Source: Tieghemostelium lacteum
Lineage: Eukaryota > Evosea > Eumycetozoa > Dictyosteliales > Raperosteliaceae
DNA length: 64,000 bases
Assembly (NCBI GenBank): GCA_001606155.1
Contig: LODT01000021.1
Span: 434,001-498,000 of the forward strand
Reading direction: 5' to 3'
Position numbers and translations under genes: made by a program. This document shows positions 1 through 9,715 of this stretch, in pieces. The number at the start of each line of letters is the position of its first letter. Positions within the stretch are counted from its first letter, which is position 1. The notes beneath the pieces were generated by a model. It did not search any database. It was not told where the DNA came from and saw only the letters and a list, made by a program, of their open reading frames with translations.

Positions 1-2
1 AA

Positions 3-482
3 TTTATAACCTATGTCCAAAGAGTAACCATGGAAAAACTCATGAAGAAATTGGGTGACCAGATATTTAGTTTTTATCATAAACATAATTTATTCCCAAA
101 CTCTGATCAAGATAATAACCCAGAGTTTAAAGTAATGTATGATAAAATTGAAAAACTCTTTTACAAGGAATTCTCTATTGAAGCTGAGGCTGTTGCTAGA
201 AAACTAGGAAAACAGCCTAAAGATATTTTAGATCTACTCTATACTGATATAAATATTCAAGAGTTTAATAATAATAATAATAACAATAATAATGATGATA
301 CTAGTTCAACTTTAGATAATTCAGATGATGAAACTAATTTAAAAGATCTTGAAGTACTAAGACAAATTTTAGAAGCTGGTGAAGAATATCTGGATGATGA
401 CGATGACGATGACGACGACGATGACGATGACGATGATGATGATGACGATGATGATTATAATGTTAGTGATTATGACTACTAA
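3..482 (+). CDS. 3' end of a gene with a poly-Asp C-terminus (truncated by window edge)
   Basis: The frame is open right up to the window edge. The in-frame codons before the first ATG (position 30) read FITYVQRVT with no stop, so this is more likely the last exon or end of a longer gene than a complete 150-residue protein. The visible part has a mixed helical segment (roughly the first 75 residues after the ATG), an Asn run, a short acidic stretch and then a tail of more than 20 consecutive Asp residues before the end at DYDY. Acidic tails of this kind are common in dictyostelid nuclear or chaperone-like proteins, but nothing here identifies the family. If translation does begin at position 30, it would be a 150-residue acidic protein. 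Function unknown. Confidence 0.55.
   Translation, partial: FITYVQRVTMEKLMKKLGDQIFSFYHKHNLFPNSDQDNNPEFKVMYDKIEKLFYKEFSIEAEAVARKLGKQPKDILDLLYTDINIQEFNNNNNNNNNDDTSSTLDNSDDETNLKDLEVLRQILEAGEEYLDDDDDDDDDDDDDDDDDDDDDYNVSDYDY
389..459 (+). repeat. GAT/GAC codon repeat encoding poly-Asp
   Basis: Imperfect trinucleotide repeat of GAT and GAC codons inside the coding end of the first gene. The mixture of synonymous codons suggests selection for the Asp run rather than pure microsatellite slippage. Confidence 0.85.
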
Positions 483-641
483 GATTAATTAAAGATCTGG
501 ATCTCATATATATTTAAATAAATCATTCTCTAATTGGAAGGGTTAAAACCAATACACTTGGTTTTAAAAAATATTTTTCATAGTGTGAGGGTATAAATTT
601 GAATATTGAAACTATTTGAGAATAGTTGAATATTATATAGA

Positions 642-1130
642 ATGTCACAATTTTCAACAATATGGCCATTTTCTGGTAGATTTCCATTTGATATGGATAG
701 AGAGTTATTTAGTGATATTCAAAGAGGACCTCCTCATGAAAATAGAGATTCAATAATTAGACCAGCTTCTGATATCAAAGAAACGGAAAATAATATAATA
801 ATTAGTATTGATATTCCTGGTATTAAAAAAGAGAATATAAATGTAGAAATTGATGGTCCTATATTAAGAATCTCTGCTGAGCGTATATGTGAAAATTTAG
901 ATTAAGTATATTAAACTATAATTTGTACTTGAAAAAATACTAATATATTGATTATAGACAAAATCAACGTTATCATAGAATTGAAAGAAGTTATGGAAAG
1001 TTTCAAAGATCATTTCCAATACCACTTAATACAACTCAAGATGAGATAGTATGTAATTACTTTGATGGGGGTACTTGAAGTACAACTTCCAAAGAAAAAA
1101 ACTGAACCTCAAAGTATTCAAATTAAATAA
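642..1130 (+). pseudogene. HSP20/alpha-crystallin small heat shock protein, reading frame disturbed
   Basis: A small heat shock protein gene. The first part (642 onward) carries a WPF N-terminus and the start of an alpha-crystallin domain (IIISIDIPGIKKENINVEI). The second part, from 958, encodes QNQRYHRIERSYGKFQRSF, the canonical continuation of HSP20, and the end at 1130 carries an IQIK motif like the C-terminal I-x-I. The parts do not join simply. No GT donor in the first part is in phase with the acceptor TAG at 955-957; a GC donor at 881 is in phase and would make a 77-nt GC-AG intron. Further on, the frame passes through five G residues (1047-1051) and hits a stop, whereas four G residues would give DGVLEVQLPKKK and the natural end. 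Either this is a decaying copy, or the G run holds a sequencing or assembly error in a working gene. The family assignment is secure; the functional status is not. Confidence 0.6.
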
Positions 1131-1260
1131 TCAATCAAATGCAATTGAAGGTGGTGGTAATGTTGAAAATTACAAAATATTTTTCTTTGATTTGCAAGTT
1201 TATACTCAATAAATTATTTTTTTTTTCTATGAAAACATTATTTATTTGTTTGTCCTTCAT

Positions 1261-2937
1261 ATGACATTACCCAATTATTTGATTTTAAATATATTAAAAA
1301 TATTTATAAATTTCATACAAAAGAGTACTAAAGATTTAAAATATTTATTAAGAACAGTACAGTTTTTACAATTGATTAGTAAGAGATGGAATTATGATAT
1401 TGTACCTAAACTAGAAGTTACAATAAAAATAAACTCAAATAATGCAATGACAATCTATAAAAAGATTAAGAATAAGGTTAAAGTTTCAGTACTATTGACA
1501 TTTTTATCGGATATCACTGAATATCTAGATATTGACAGTGGTGATGTAAATCAATTGGTTTATAACAACAGAGTTGTAGATGGTAGTTTTATAAAGAATG
1601 TAAAGAATAACGTTGAGATTTACCATTGTATATCACAACCTGCGTCTGAATTGGAATTGAAGATGGGTTCTTTTGATGATTTTACAGAAAACCTAAAAGA
1701 GTTATGCTTGTATCTAAATCACAGAATATCCATTGAAAATATCAGTAAAACACTTATAGCTAATCATTGTCCAATTCACACAGTTTTGATATACCATGAA
1801 TGGGTTACAAATAAGTTACCATTAACTGACCTAAACTATTTGACAAAGATCAAGTCACTGACTTCTCTGACCATTCAGATGATGTCATTGGATGTTATTG
1901 ATTTGAATCAATTAATATTATCAACTACACTTACAGATTTAGTTCTCATTGATATGGATCTATTAGAGCATCCCTCTATAACAATGGACGATATCATAAC
2001 AACTCTAGGCAAAAACCAAACAATAACCAACATTAATTGTAATTTTATAAATGAAAAACTTAGATCATCCACTCTAATTCAGTGTCTCAATACCAATAAG
2101 ATATTGAGAAATATTAAAATGTCATTTTATGATATCACTGGGTTGGGTTCAGATGATGTTCTAATTGAAAATACCACACTAAAATTTATACTATTGAAAA
2201 TTGGTAGAGATCCAATTGCATCGAATATTCTATTCAATCTATGGTCTGGTAAATCAGGTTTGGAAAAAATCATTTTCAACCGATTCAAATTAGAGAATAT
2301 AGACGGTCTCTACCAATTTCATCTTGGAGCCAAATTAACTGTTTTAGAGATACCTTACAAAAACAATCTAGAGGAAATTGAATTTCTTTTGGGATTGGAT
2401 GCCATTAGAGAAATTACATTTGATGGTTCACAACCAGCACCCATAAGGCAAACCTATGAACCTATAATAACATCCCTCTTATTAACTAAAAATCTTACAT
2501 CTGTAAAACTCAGTTATAATGTAGATTGTAGACTGGATTTTAGCGATTTACTAAGGTTTTTAAAGTGCAATCACCCTTCAATTGAAATATTTTGGGTTGA
2601 TTACTTGGATAGATTTAATCTTTCACTTTTAACAGAGGCACTATGTACTAATAATACTTTAAAAACTTTAAGAATACAAGAGATTTCCAATGGTTATTAT
2701 CAGTCTCTTACTCTAGAGTTTCTTGACTCACTTTCACAAATTCTATCTAGAAACCAAAGTTTACAGGTATTGTCATTACCTATATTTCCAAACAATCAAG
2801 AAACTGTTCCAATACCAAATGAACTTTTACAATCAGTAAAAGAAGCATTAAAGATCAATAATAACAATATGCTTTCCTTACGATACCCAATAAATTATTT
2901 AATCTCAGAGATGTTACTCGAATATTTTATAACTTAA
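1261..2937 (+). CDS. Leucine-rich-repeat protein, F-box-like N-terminus
   Basis: Single-exon gene of 558 residues. The first true ATG is at 1261; the open frame begins five codons earlier at a TTG. The N-terminus (LPNYLILNILKIFINF, then LQLISKRWNYDIVP) looks like the weak F-box or F-box-like helix-loop-helix seen at the start of many dictyostelid LRR proteins. The rest is a series of irregular Leu/Ile/Asn repeats (for example LTSLTIQMMSLDVIDLNQL and LKTLRIQEISNG) consistent with an LRR solenoid. It resembles in layout the LRR genes at 49.5-53.2 kb and 61.7-64 kb. Some F-box/LRR proteins select substrates for SCF ubiquitin ligases; that role is only inferred here. It converges on the PIF1 gene with 21 bp between stop codons. 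Confidence 0.75.
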   Translation: MTLPNYLILNILKIFINFIQKSTKDLKYLLRTVQFLQLISKRWNYDIVPKLEVTIKINSNNAMTIYKKIKNKVKVSVLLTFLSDITEYLDIDSGDVNQLVYNNRVVDGSFIKNVKNNVEIYHCISQPASELELKMGSFDDFTENLKELCLYLNHRISIENISKTLIANHCPIHTVLIYHEWVTNKLPLTDLNYLTKIKSLTSLTIQMMSLDVIDLNQLILSTTLTDLVLIDMDLLEHPSITMDDIITTLGKNQTITNINCNFINEKLRSSTLIQCLNTNKILRNIKMSFYDITGLGSDDVLIENTTLKFILLKIGRDPIASNILFNLWSGKSGLEKIIFNRFKLENIDGLYQFHLGAKLTVLEIPYKNNLEEIEFLLGLDAIREITFDGSQPAPIRQTYEPIITSLLLTKNLTSVKLSYNVDCRLDFSDLLRFLKCNHPSIEIFWVDYLDRFNLSLLTEALCTNNTLKTLRIQEISNGYYQSLTLEFLDSLSQILSRNQSLQVLSLPIFPNNQETVPIPNELLQSVKEALKINNNNMLSLRYPINYLISEMLLEYFIT

Positions 2938-2958
2938 AATAAATACAATGGAACTACT

Positions 2959-5130
2959 TTATTTTATATTCTCATAAAAGCCAATAACATCTTGATGTAC
3001 TTTTAATTGTTCCCTTTTGATGTTTGATGTCAATTGTAGAGATTTCAAACCTACAGATCTAGATAGTGCCACATAAGCTTGACCATATTCAAATATACCA
3101 TCAAGACTTACAACCAGTTTGTCAATAGTCATACCTTGAGATTTGTGAATGGATAATGCATAGGCCAAATTGAGTGGTATTTGTTTTCTTGATGCCAATA
3201 AAACATGGCCCAATTCGACTTTCCATGTTTCTCTGCCAATTGGTGTTTGATGACCATTGATGAATTTTACAATTGGAATACGATCATCTTCACTAGCACT
3301 ACCTAATTGCTGCCATCCAACAACTACACCTCTAGACCCATTTACCATTTCATTGTCAAAATCTAAGTTCTTTAATAAGATAACCTGAGCACCAATTTTT
3401 AATGTTAAAGTTGTGGGTGCTTGTGTTGATTTAAGAAGATCATCTTTTCCAGTATCAATAGCTTCAAATACCACAGCTTCTGTTTTAAGAGCAGCTAGAT
3501 TCTTTTCATTCTCTGCCTCTACTCTGTGTCTATGCGAATATAGAATAGTTGGGATAATACCATCATCTCTATTCAGGACATTTTCTCTGCAGGCATTGAG
3601 TACTTGGAGATTGGTATCAGAGATCTTTCCAAATCTCAATTCATTGAGTAAATGAACAAAATCTAGATCCTTTTGACGGAATACAGTCTTTAGTTCACAT
3701 TCATAGTCAAGTATACTTGACCAACATTTTGCTTTGAAACAAAATAGATCACTGGTGTCTTGGCCTTTAGAAATGGGTGGAAGTTGACAAAAGTCACCGC
3801 AAAGTATAACTTGAATACCTCCAAAAGGTTTCATTGAATTTGAACGTATTCCTCTAGCTATGACCTCTAATTTATCCAATAAAAAACTACTAACCATCGA
3901 TATTTCATCTATAATTAAAACTTTAGTTGTACGCCATCTACTGGATGCCTGTCGAGATTTTTTGATATCCCTCAGATGATCATCAGCGGATTTATCACCC
4001 AAACCAATACCAGCATAACTGTGGATTGTTGTGCCACCAATATTACAAGCAGCAATACCTGTACTTGCAGTTAAAAATATCTGGTCAGGGTGGAGAATCC
4101 TTAGTACTCTAACCATTTCTTTGAGTAGAAATGATTTACCAGTACCTGCACTTCCTGTAAAAAATATACTATTTCCTTGTAGAACTAAATCTAAAATTTG
4201 TTTCTGGTCTTCTGAAAGTTGTTTACTTATTTCTATTTTCTCTGTTTGTTTTGGTGCTCCTGTAAGTGATGTTGAGTTATATGGAATATTGATTGTTGTT
4301 TTTGATGCTGTAGTAGTTGTGGTAGTTGTAGTAGTGGGCTTTTTCAATGCAGTGAGACCACTATTACCTTTTGCTTTAAATGATGAAATATTATTATTTG
4401 ATAAATTACTATTATTAAAAGGTAAATTAAATAATGAATTTGTTGTTGAGTTTGTAGTATTATTATTATTATTATTGTTATTATTATTATTATTATTATT
4501 ACTACTATTATTGTTATTATTAATATCTGGTAGTTTTAATACCATTCCAGTCTTATTTACAGATTTCAAGTCATTTGTACTTGTATTTGTTGATTTGTTA
4601 TTAATGTTTGATATTGGGGCTTTTAATTTTAAAGTTAATGAATGCGATTTAAAAGTAGTTACTCTAGGCGGTAGAGGTTCTCCACTATTTCTATTATTAT
4701 TATTATTAGCATTATTATTAGGTAAACTTAGTGTAAGTTTTTGTGGGATATGTTGCTGTTGTTGCTGTTGTTGCTGTTGTTGCTGTTGCTGTTGTTGTTG
4801 CTGTTGTGTATTTGATTTGAATAGAGATAGTGAAGATGTGAAGCCTGCTTGTTGTTTTGGTGGTGAATTATCTAATTCAATAGGAGTTGTAGTTTCACCC
4901 ATAAATTCCACACTATCTTCACTTATATTAGTTACAAGATCTACATATTCCTCTTTTTCGTAAAGTTTCTTTAACTTCTTTCCCAAAGGTGATATTTCCT
5001 CTTCATCTTCATTTGTTTCTTCCTCATCCACTTGTGGACCGCTATTTACAAAAAAATCAGTTATTGTGGTCGTTCTAAATTTATTTGAATCTGAAGTAAA
5101 GACTGGTTTTCTTTTTCCTTTTGATATCAT
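2959..5130 (-). CDS. pif1: PIF1-family 5'-3' DNA helicase
   Basis: Uninterrupted 723-residue protein. The N-terminal 300 residues are low-complexity: acidic patches, a Gln run at about 109-128, Asn runs and a Thr run. The superfamily 1B helicase core follows: Walker A GSAGTGKS at about 328-335, Walker B IIDEISM at about 408-414, motif III ILCGDFCQLPP at about 445-455, then the C-terminal lobe with NLAYALSIHKSQGMT and the final motif YVALSRSVGLKSLQL. These are the signature motifs of PIF1 helicases, which unwind DNA at telomeres, G-quadruplexes and replication forks in nucleus and mitochondria. No clear mitochondrial presequence is seen. An E2F-like GGCGGT motif lies 29 bp upstream of the start codon. 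Whether it is the sole PIF1 of the species cannot be told from this window. Confidence 0.93.
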   Translation of the reverse strand: MISKGKRKPVFTSDSNKFRTTTITDFFVNSGPQVDEEETNEDEEEISPLGKKLKKLYEKEEYVDLVTNISEDSVEFMGETTTPIELDNSPPKQQAGFTSSLSLFKSNTQQQQQQQQQQQQQQQQQQHIPQKLTLSLPNNNANNNNNRNSGEPLPPRVTTFKSHSLTLKLKAPISNINNKSTNTSTNDLKSVNKTGMVLKLPDINNNNNSSNNNNNNNNNNNNNNTTNSTTNSLFNLPFNNSNLSNNNISSFKAKGNSGLTALKKPTTTTTTTTTASKTTINIPYNSTSLTGAPKQTEKIEISKQLSEDQKQILDLVLQGNSIFFTGSAGTGKSFLLKEMVRVLRILHPDQIFLTASTGIAACNIGGTTIHSYAGIGLGDKSADDHLRDIKKSRQASSRWRTTKVLIIDEISMVSSFLLDKLEVIARGIRSNSMKPFGGIQVILCGDFCQLPPISKGQDTSDLFCFKAKCWSSILDYECELKTVFRQKDLDFVHLLNELRFGKISDTNLQVLNACRENVLNRDDGIIPTILYSHRHRVEAENEKNLAALKTEAVVFEAIDTGKDDLLKSTQAPTTLTLKIGAQVILLKNLDFDNEMVNGSRGVVVGWQQLGSASEDDRIPIVKFINGHQTPIGRETWKVELGHVLLASRKQIPLNLAYALSIHKSQGMTIDKLVVSLDGIFEYGQAYVALSRSVGLKSLQLTSNIKREQLKVHQDVIGFYENIK
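4747..4806 (-). repeat. CAA/CAG repeat encoding poly-Gln in PIF1
   Basis: Mixed CAA/CAG codon run in the low-complexity N-terminal region of the PIF1 helicase. On the plus strand it appears as a TTG/CTG repeat and creates a spurious antisense open frame. Confidence 0.85.
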
Positions 5131-5505
5131 TTGTTATTGCATGGAGAATAAAAAAAAAGGCGGTAGTTTTTTATTAGAATTTAAAATTTAAAAATTTATT
5201 TATTTGGAAATTAATTAAATAAAAGAGCACTTAAAAGTATATTAATGTAAAATATCAACAATCATTATAGTATATTGTATGAAATAATAATATTTTTGTA
5301 GAAAAAAATTTTAAATTTAATTCAAATATTAAAAAATGTCTTAGCCAGTTTTCATATTTGTAAAAGAAATCATCTTATAAGATTCCCATTCTTATTAAAA
5401 TTTCTTAAGATGAGTATTTTTAGAAAATTCAAATTATGAGAAAAGTAGTGTAAACATCAAATTATCTATTTGTATTTTTTTTTTTTTTTAGTAAGTTATC
5501 AAAAA
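5131..5505. other. Divergent spacer between PIF1 and TrpRS
   Basis: About 375 bp of AT-rich sequence shared as promoter by the helicase (minus strand) and tryptophanyl-tRNA synthetase (plus strand). It contains one GGCGGT hexamer (5159-5164) next to PIF1 and a poly-T tract (5477-5489) just before the synthetase start. That tract is followed by AG and might be the acceptor of a 5'-UTR intron. No other structure was noticed. Confidence 0.5.
5159..5164 (-). promoter_or_regulatory. GGCGGT/ACCGCC (E2F-like) motif upstream of PIF1
   Basis: A GC-only core in an otherwise A/T spacer, 29 bp upstream of the PIF1 start codon. In the PIF1 sense direction it reads AACTACCGCCTTT. The same hexamer occurs upstream of the Nup133-like gene, the CENP-E kinesin and the NDR kinase in this window. 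The resemblance to the E2F/DP core (GGCGGGAA) is an inference. Confidence 0.35.
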
Positions 5506-6720
5506 ATGACAGAACCAACAGTCGAAAATACTGAAAATAACCAAGGAAATGAAGAAGAAGAAGAACAAATTGTAACACCATGGGATGTAAATGCCAAAGG
5601 TGGAGTTGATTATGATAAATTGATTAATAAATTTGGATCACAACAAATTGATCAGACTCTCATAGATAGATTTGAAAGAATCACAGGTAAACGTGCACAT
5701 CCTTATCTGAGAAGAGGTATATTCTTTTCTCACAGAGATTTAAAGGAGATATTAGACCATCACGAAGCTGGGAGAAAATGGTTCTTGTATACTGGCAGAG
5801 GACCATCCAGTGGTAGTCTTCATTTTGGACATTTACTACCATTCTTCTTCACCAAGTACCTACAAGATGCATTCAATGTTCCTTTGGTGATTCAGATGAC
5901 AAACGATGAGAAATTCCTCTGGAAAGATATAACCTTGCAACAGGCAAGAGAATTCACTATTGGCAATGTAAAAGATATCATTGCACTAGGATTCGATATT
6001 GAAAAGACATTCATCTTCTCCAATCTCGATTACATTCAGTATCTATATCCTACCACTCTTAGAATCTCCAAATTGTTGAATATCAATCAGGTAAAGAATA
6101 TCTTTGGTTTCACAGACCAAGATGCAGTTGGTAAAATCAGTTTCCCACCTATTCAGGCATCACCTTGTTTCCCAGAATCATTCCCACATATATTCCCACC
6201 AGGTACAGATTACTCACAGATTAAATGTCTTATTCCATGTGCCATTGACCAAGACCCTTACTTTAGAATGACTAGAGATGTAGCTCAACGTCTAGGTGCT
6301 CAGAAACCAGCACTCATTCACAGTAAATTCTTCCCAGCACTTCAAGGACACAACACTAAAATGTCAGCATCTGACGTGAATTCTGCAGTCTATCTCTCTG
6401 ATAACAAAGATGTGGTTGCTGACAAAATCAAAAAGTATGCATTCTCAGGTGGTGGTGCAACCAAAGAGGAACAAGTTAAATTTGGTGCCAACTTGGAAGT
6501 TGATGTCAGTTTTGAGTATCTTAAATACATGTTAGATGATGATCAGAAATTAGAAGAAATCAGAGTTGCCTATGGTACTGGTAAGATGATGACCTCTGAT
6601 GTAAAGAAAATTCTAATTGAATTGATGGTTAAGATTTGTGATCAACATCAAGCTGCCAGAGCAAAAGTTACTGATGAAATTTGTGCAACTTTTATGTCAA
6701 TTAGAAAAATGAATATTTAG
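5506..6720 (+). CDS. Tryptophanyl-tRNA synthetase, cytosolic
   Basis: 404 residues from the ATG at 5506. The open frame extends 12 codons upstream through the poly-T tract without another ATG, so 5506 is the start. The protein charges tRNA(Trp) with tryptophan in the cytosol. Class I catalytic signatures are present: [11 protein letters not shown] at about 99-109 (the HIGH-type motif with the SSG insertion typical of eukaryotic TrpRS) and KMSAS at about 285-289. The sequence TNDEKFLWK at about 132-140 is also typical of eukaryotic and archaeal TrpRS. The N-terminus is short and acidic with no WHEP domain, as in fungi and protists, and no mitochondrial presequence is visible. It converges on the RhoGEF gene 86 bp downstream. 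Confidence 0.96.
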   Translation: MTEPTVENTENNQGNEEEEEQIVTPWDVNAKGGVDYDKLINKFGSQQIDQTLIDRFERITGKRAHPYLRRGIFFSHRDLKEILDHHEAGRKWFLYTGRGPSSGSLHFGHLLPFFFTKYLQDAFNVPLVIQMTNDEKFLWKDITLQQAREFTIGNVKDIIALGFDIEKTFIFSNLDYIQYLYPTTLRISKLLNINQVKNIFGFTDQDAVGKISFPPIQASPCFPESFPHIFPPGTDYSQIKCLIPCAIDQDPYFRMTRDVAQRLGAQKPALIHSKFFPALQGHNTKMSASDVNSAVYLSDNKDVVADKIKKYAFSGGGATKEEQVKFGANLEVDVSFEYLKYMLDDDQKLEEIRVAYGTGKMMTSDVKKILIELMVKICDQHQAARAKVTDEICATFMSIRKMNI

Positions 6721-6806
6721 ATAAATTCTCAAATGGTTTTTGTTTATCTACACTCACTTTATAGTATTACTATAACTACTCTAATACGAAAGATATTTTA
6801 GAATCT

Positions 6807-9254
6807 TTATTTTTGTAAATTTATAGAATCTCTTTTCTTTTTAATATCATTAATATTACTTTCTAACATTATCTTGGAGAGATTAGCAATGGCTTGGTGA
6901 TTTGTTGGATTTCCAATTTGGTCATTGGATTTAAACAGATACATAGGTGAGAGTTGATCTGTTAAATTGTATTTACGTGAATTGGTAATTTGATTGTCGT
7001 CTTTGGATTTTGGAGGATATTGGTGATTGGCATTTGGTGATTTAATTCTAGATGTTCTAAATTGCATTGTTTCGTATTGTTTCTTATTTTCAGATAACAA
7101 ATCAAAAATCATATTAGTAATGGTGTCTTTTTCCTGCTCGGTTTCAAATTGAATTTCAATGTTTACACTCTCGTTCTCATGACCTTGACCAGACATCAAT
7201 ATGGATTTCTCTCTGATGGATGGCAGTACTTTTAAATCCTGATAAGACAATTGAAATGAATAATTAAATTTCCTGGAGAATGTCGATAATTTACAAAATA
7301 CCATCAAATCATTGAATATAAACATATATCTATTGTGGTAGTCTTCTTTAGATGCTTCCTTCATTTTTATCTGTACTTCTGATAATATCTTTCTAGTTGA
7401 TTCCAAAATGGTAAATGGAGCTCCATCAATCTGGTTCTGTAATTCAAGTAGACGATCATTCTTCTCTGAGATCTTTTGAAACTCATTCACAAACTCTGCA
7501 ACCTCCACCAACTTATCATAGACTTGTTGCAAACCAATATAATCTTTATCCGATTTATCGAGACTCTTTAACATCTGATTAAACAATAGTGGATATTTAC
7601 ATATTCTCTGTATAGGTTTAATCAGATAATCTTGTATTTTCAAACCTCTACTCTGAGGATTATTAAAGAGTTCCTGTTTAAACTGGTTAAATGATTGATT
7701 GTTTTTAGACAACTCATCAATCAACTGAATAGATTTCATATGATGAGTACAATACTGGGAATACATTTTAAAAAATGCTGACATTTTGGTGAATACAACC
7801 ACTGTATTATGCAGTGTGACTTCTGAAGCTTTCATATCCGTTATTATAGTCTTACACAAATTTCTAATAATTTCAATATTAGAAAACAGTCCTTTTAGAA
7901 TAACCTTATCAAAACCTCTGCTCGTCATAGGTTCAACCATTTGATTTACTATAAAATCTAAATCTCTTAGATAGTCTTCTTCAGTAGACAACAATTCATC
8001 CAAAACATTTTTCAGTTCATTATTGGAGGGTGGTGCATTGGATTGACTAGTAAATGATGATTGCTTGGATAAAGTTGGTTGTTTAGAAGGTAGTGCTTCC
8101 AGTTCACTTTGAATTTTAGTTTTTCTACTTTCAATTGAAGATGTAGGAGCTGAGACTGGTGCAAATACAGTATTTCCAGAGAGAGTTGCTGAATACTTTT
8201 CTTTAGGATTTTCAATTGAAATTTCCGTTGCACTATTACTACTCTGAGGATTGGTACTTGATAGAATTGGAGTAGTTTTTTTTATATCATGTTGTGAACT
8301 TTTTATATAAGTTTTTGGTGGTGGGACTGGTTTAATAGTTGGTGATCTTTCAAGTGTTGCAGTTGATACTGGAGGAGGTGGAGGCGGTAAATCAAATGTC
8401 AATGTAGATTCCAACATGTGTAGATTAGACTTCATTGTATGTTCAAAAGTACTATTATCGGATATTGTACTTATACTACTATCAATTGAAAGTGATGAAT
8501 GATTGGATATTGACTTTTCCATTGATGATGTTGTAGAATGTAATTCATTACTTATTGAATTATTACACTCATCATTTGATGGTATGGACTCTGGAGGATG
8601 TGGGAAAACAGATTCCTGAATTGATGAACTATTAGAATACAAAATATTATCATTTAAATTAAGTTGTTCACCATTTTGCTCTGTAGTTGCAAAATTTTGA
8701 AGATTTTCCAAATTTTCAACATTTCTAATAGAACTTGAATTCTCAAGTGAATTTATATTGGAAATACTTGAACTGGTGTTGGTAGGTGTCATGGAAGATG
8801 GTGGTGTACTTTTAATATTTTGATAAAAACTCTGTCTTTCTTTATGTTGGTATTCCTTTTCCAAAAAGAATTTTATACGATCAGCTATTATTCCTTTGGC
8901 ATGTGATGGTGAACTATTATTACTATTTTGTGAAACTGTATCAATTGACTCTAAACTATTAACTCTACTTTTAATTGACATTCTTTTAGAAGGTGTTGTA
9001 GGAGTTTGACAAGAAACAGTCTCAGGAACACTTCCAGTGCTGTGATTGTGTACCAAAGGTTGGTTTTTTTGTAAATTATTATCCATTTTTGTCAATAAAT
9101 TCTCTGATGAATTACTCTTAATTTCATTCATATATATTGTATCATGTACACTCTCTTGTTCTTTTTTCTTTATTGGAGGAGTGGGTAAAGGTATTATGTG
9201 CCCTTTGGAATTTCTTCTTCTCTGAATTAGAGGTGGTTGAATTTTATTATTCAT
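6807..9254 (-). CDS. RhoGEF, DH-PH domain protein
   Basis: Uninterrupted 815-residue protein. Residues 1-400 are low-complexity (Ser/Asn/Pro-rich) and include a proline run near 290, a possible profilin or SH3 target. A Dbl-homology domain follows at about 410-595, beginning NVLDELLSTEEDYLRDLDF, with the conserved late helix IQDYLIKPIQRICKYPLLF. A PH-like domain is at about 615-730 (YHNRYMFIFNDLMVFCK). DH-PH proteins exchange GDP for GTP on Rho/Rac GTPases and so control actin. In Dictyostelium they are named gxc genes, but I cannot assign a particular paralogue. The C-terminal 90 residues are basic and Asn-rich. The gene shares a long upstream spacer (9255-9715) with the end of the nucleoporin gene. 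Confidence 0.92.
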   Translation of the reverse strand: MNNKIQPPLIQRRRNSKGHIIPLPTPPIKKKEQESVHDTIYMNEIKSNSSENLLTKMDNNLQKNQPLVHNHSTGSVPETVSCQTPTTPSKRMSIKSRVNSLESIDTVSQNSNNSSPSHAKGIIADRIKFFLEKEYQHKERQSFYQNIKSTPPSSMTPTNTSSSISNINSLENSSSIRNVENLENLQNFATTEQNGEQLNLNDNILYSNSSSIQESVFPHPPESIPSNDECNNSISNELHSTTSSMEKSISNHSSLSIDSSISTISDNSTFEHTMKSNLHMLESTLTFDLPPPPPPVSTATLERSPTIKPVPPPKTYIKSSQHDIKKTTPILSSTNPQSSNSATEISIENPKEKYSATLSGNTVFAPVSAPTSSIESRKTKIQSELEALPSKQPTLSKQSSFTSQSNAPPSNNELKNVLDELLSTEEDYLRDLDFIVNQMVEPMTSRGFDKVILKGLFSNIEIIRNLCKTIITDMKASEVTLHNTVVVFTKMSAFFKMYSQYCTHHMKSIQLIDELSKNNQSFNQFKQELFNNPQSRGLKIQDYLIKPIQRICKYPLLFNQMLKSLDKSDKDYIGLQQVYDKLVEVAEFVNEFQKISEKNDRLLELQNQIDGAPFTILESTRKILSEVQIKMKEASKEDYHNRYMFIFNDLMVFCKLSTFSRKFNYSFQLSYQDLKVLPSIREKSILMSGQGHENESVNIEIQFETEQEKDTITNMIFDLLSENKKQYETMQFRTSRIKSPNANHQYPPKSKDDNQITNSRKYNLTDQLSPMYLFKSNDQIGNPTNHQAIANLSKIMLESNINDIKKKRDSINLQK

Positions 9255-9715
9255 TTTTTTCTCCTATGTAAATAATGTTTAGAATATTTTTTAAAATAAT
9301 CTATTAGATGATTTTCATTTATTAGTTTGAATATTAAATTATTTGTCAAATTTCTTTAAATGAATTTAGTACTTTTTTTTTTTTTTTTTTTAATATAAAT
9401 TAAATTAAAATCATATTCTTCCTTCTTCTTCTTTGAATCAATAAAAATTATAAATTATAAAAACTGTGATTTGAATTTATAGAAATTAAATAAATATAAT
9501 TATAAATAGCTTGTTTATCTATACCTTGGTATTGAATACAATTTTAAAATTAGAAATAGAAGACAGGAAAAAAATTTTTTTACACCCCCACACACTTGTT
9601 ACAAATAATAAATTTATAAATATATATCGAAATTTATAGATTTGGATTGTATAAAAAGTGTTGCTTCTATTATATATATTGCTTATTTTTTTGTTTTTTT
9701 TATTATTTGTTAATT
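9255..9715. other. Spacer upstream of the RhoGEF gene
   Basis: About 460 bp of A/T-rich sequence between the nucleoporin 3' end and the RhoGEF start, both on the minus strand. It holds poly-A/poly-T tracts and one C-rich element, ACACCCCCACACACTTG, near 9581-9597. That element resembles the CA/GT-rich boxes bound by the developmental factor GBF in Dictyostelium. No gene or RNA was seen. Confidence 0.45.
9581..9597. promoter_or_regulatory. CA-rich G-box-like element
   Basis: ACACCCCCACACACTTG stands out in an A/T background about 330 bp upstream of the RhoGEF start codon. GBF of Dictyostelium binds CACACCC-type repeats; the assignment here is by resemblance only. A near-identical string occurs at 15756-15770. 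Confidence 0.3.

Noticed and set aside
4031-4963. 310-residue plus-strand open frame across the PIF1 gene
   Set aside because: It is the antisense of the low-complexity N-terminal region of PIF1, with Leu and Cys runs that mirror the Asn and Gln codons. No start context, domain or independent evidence.
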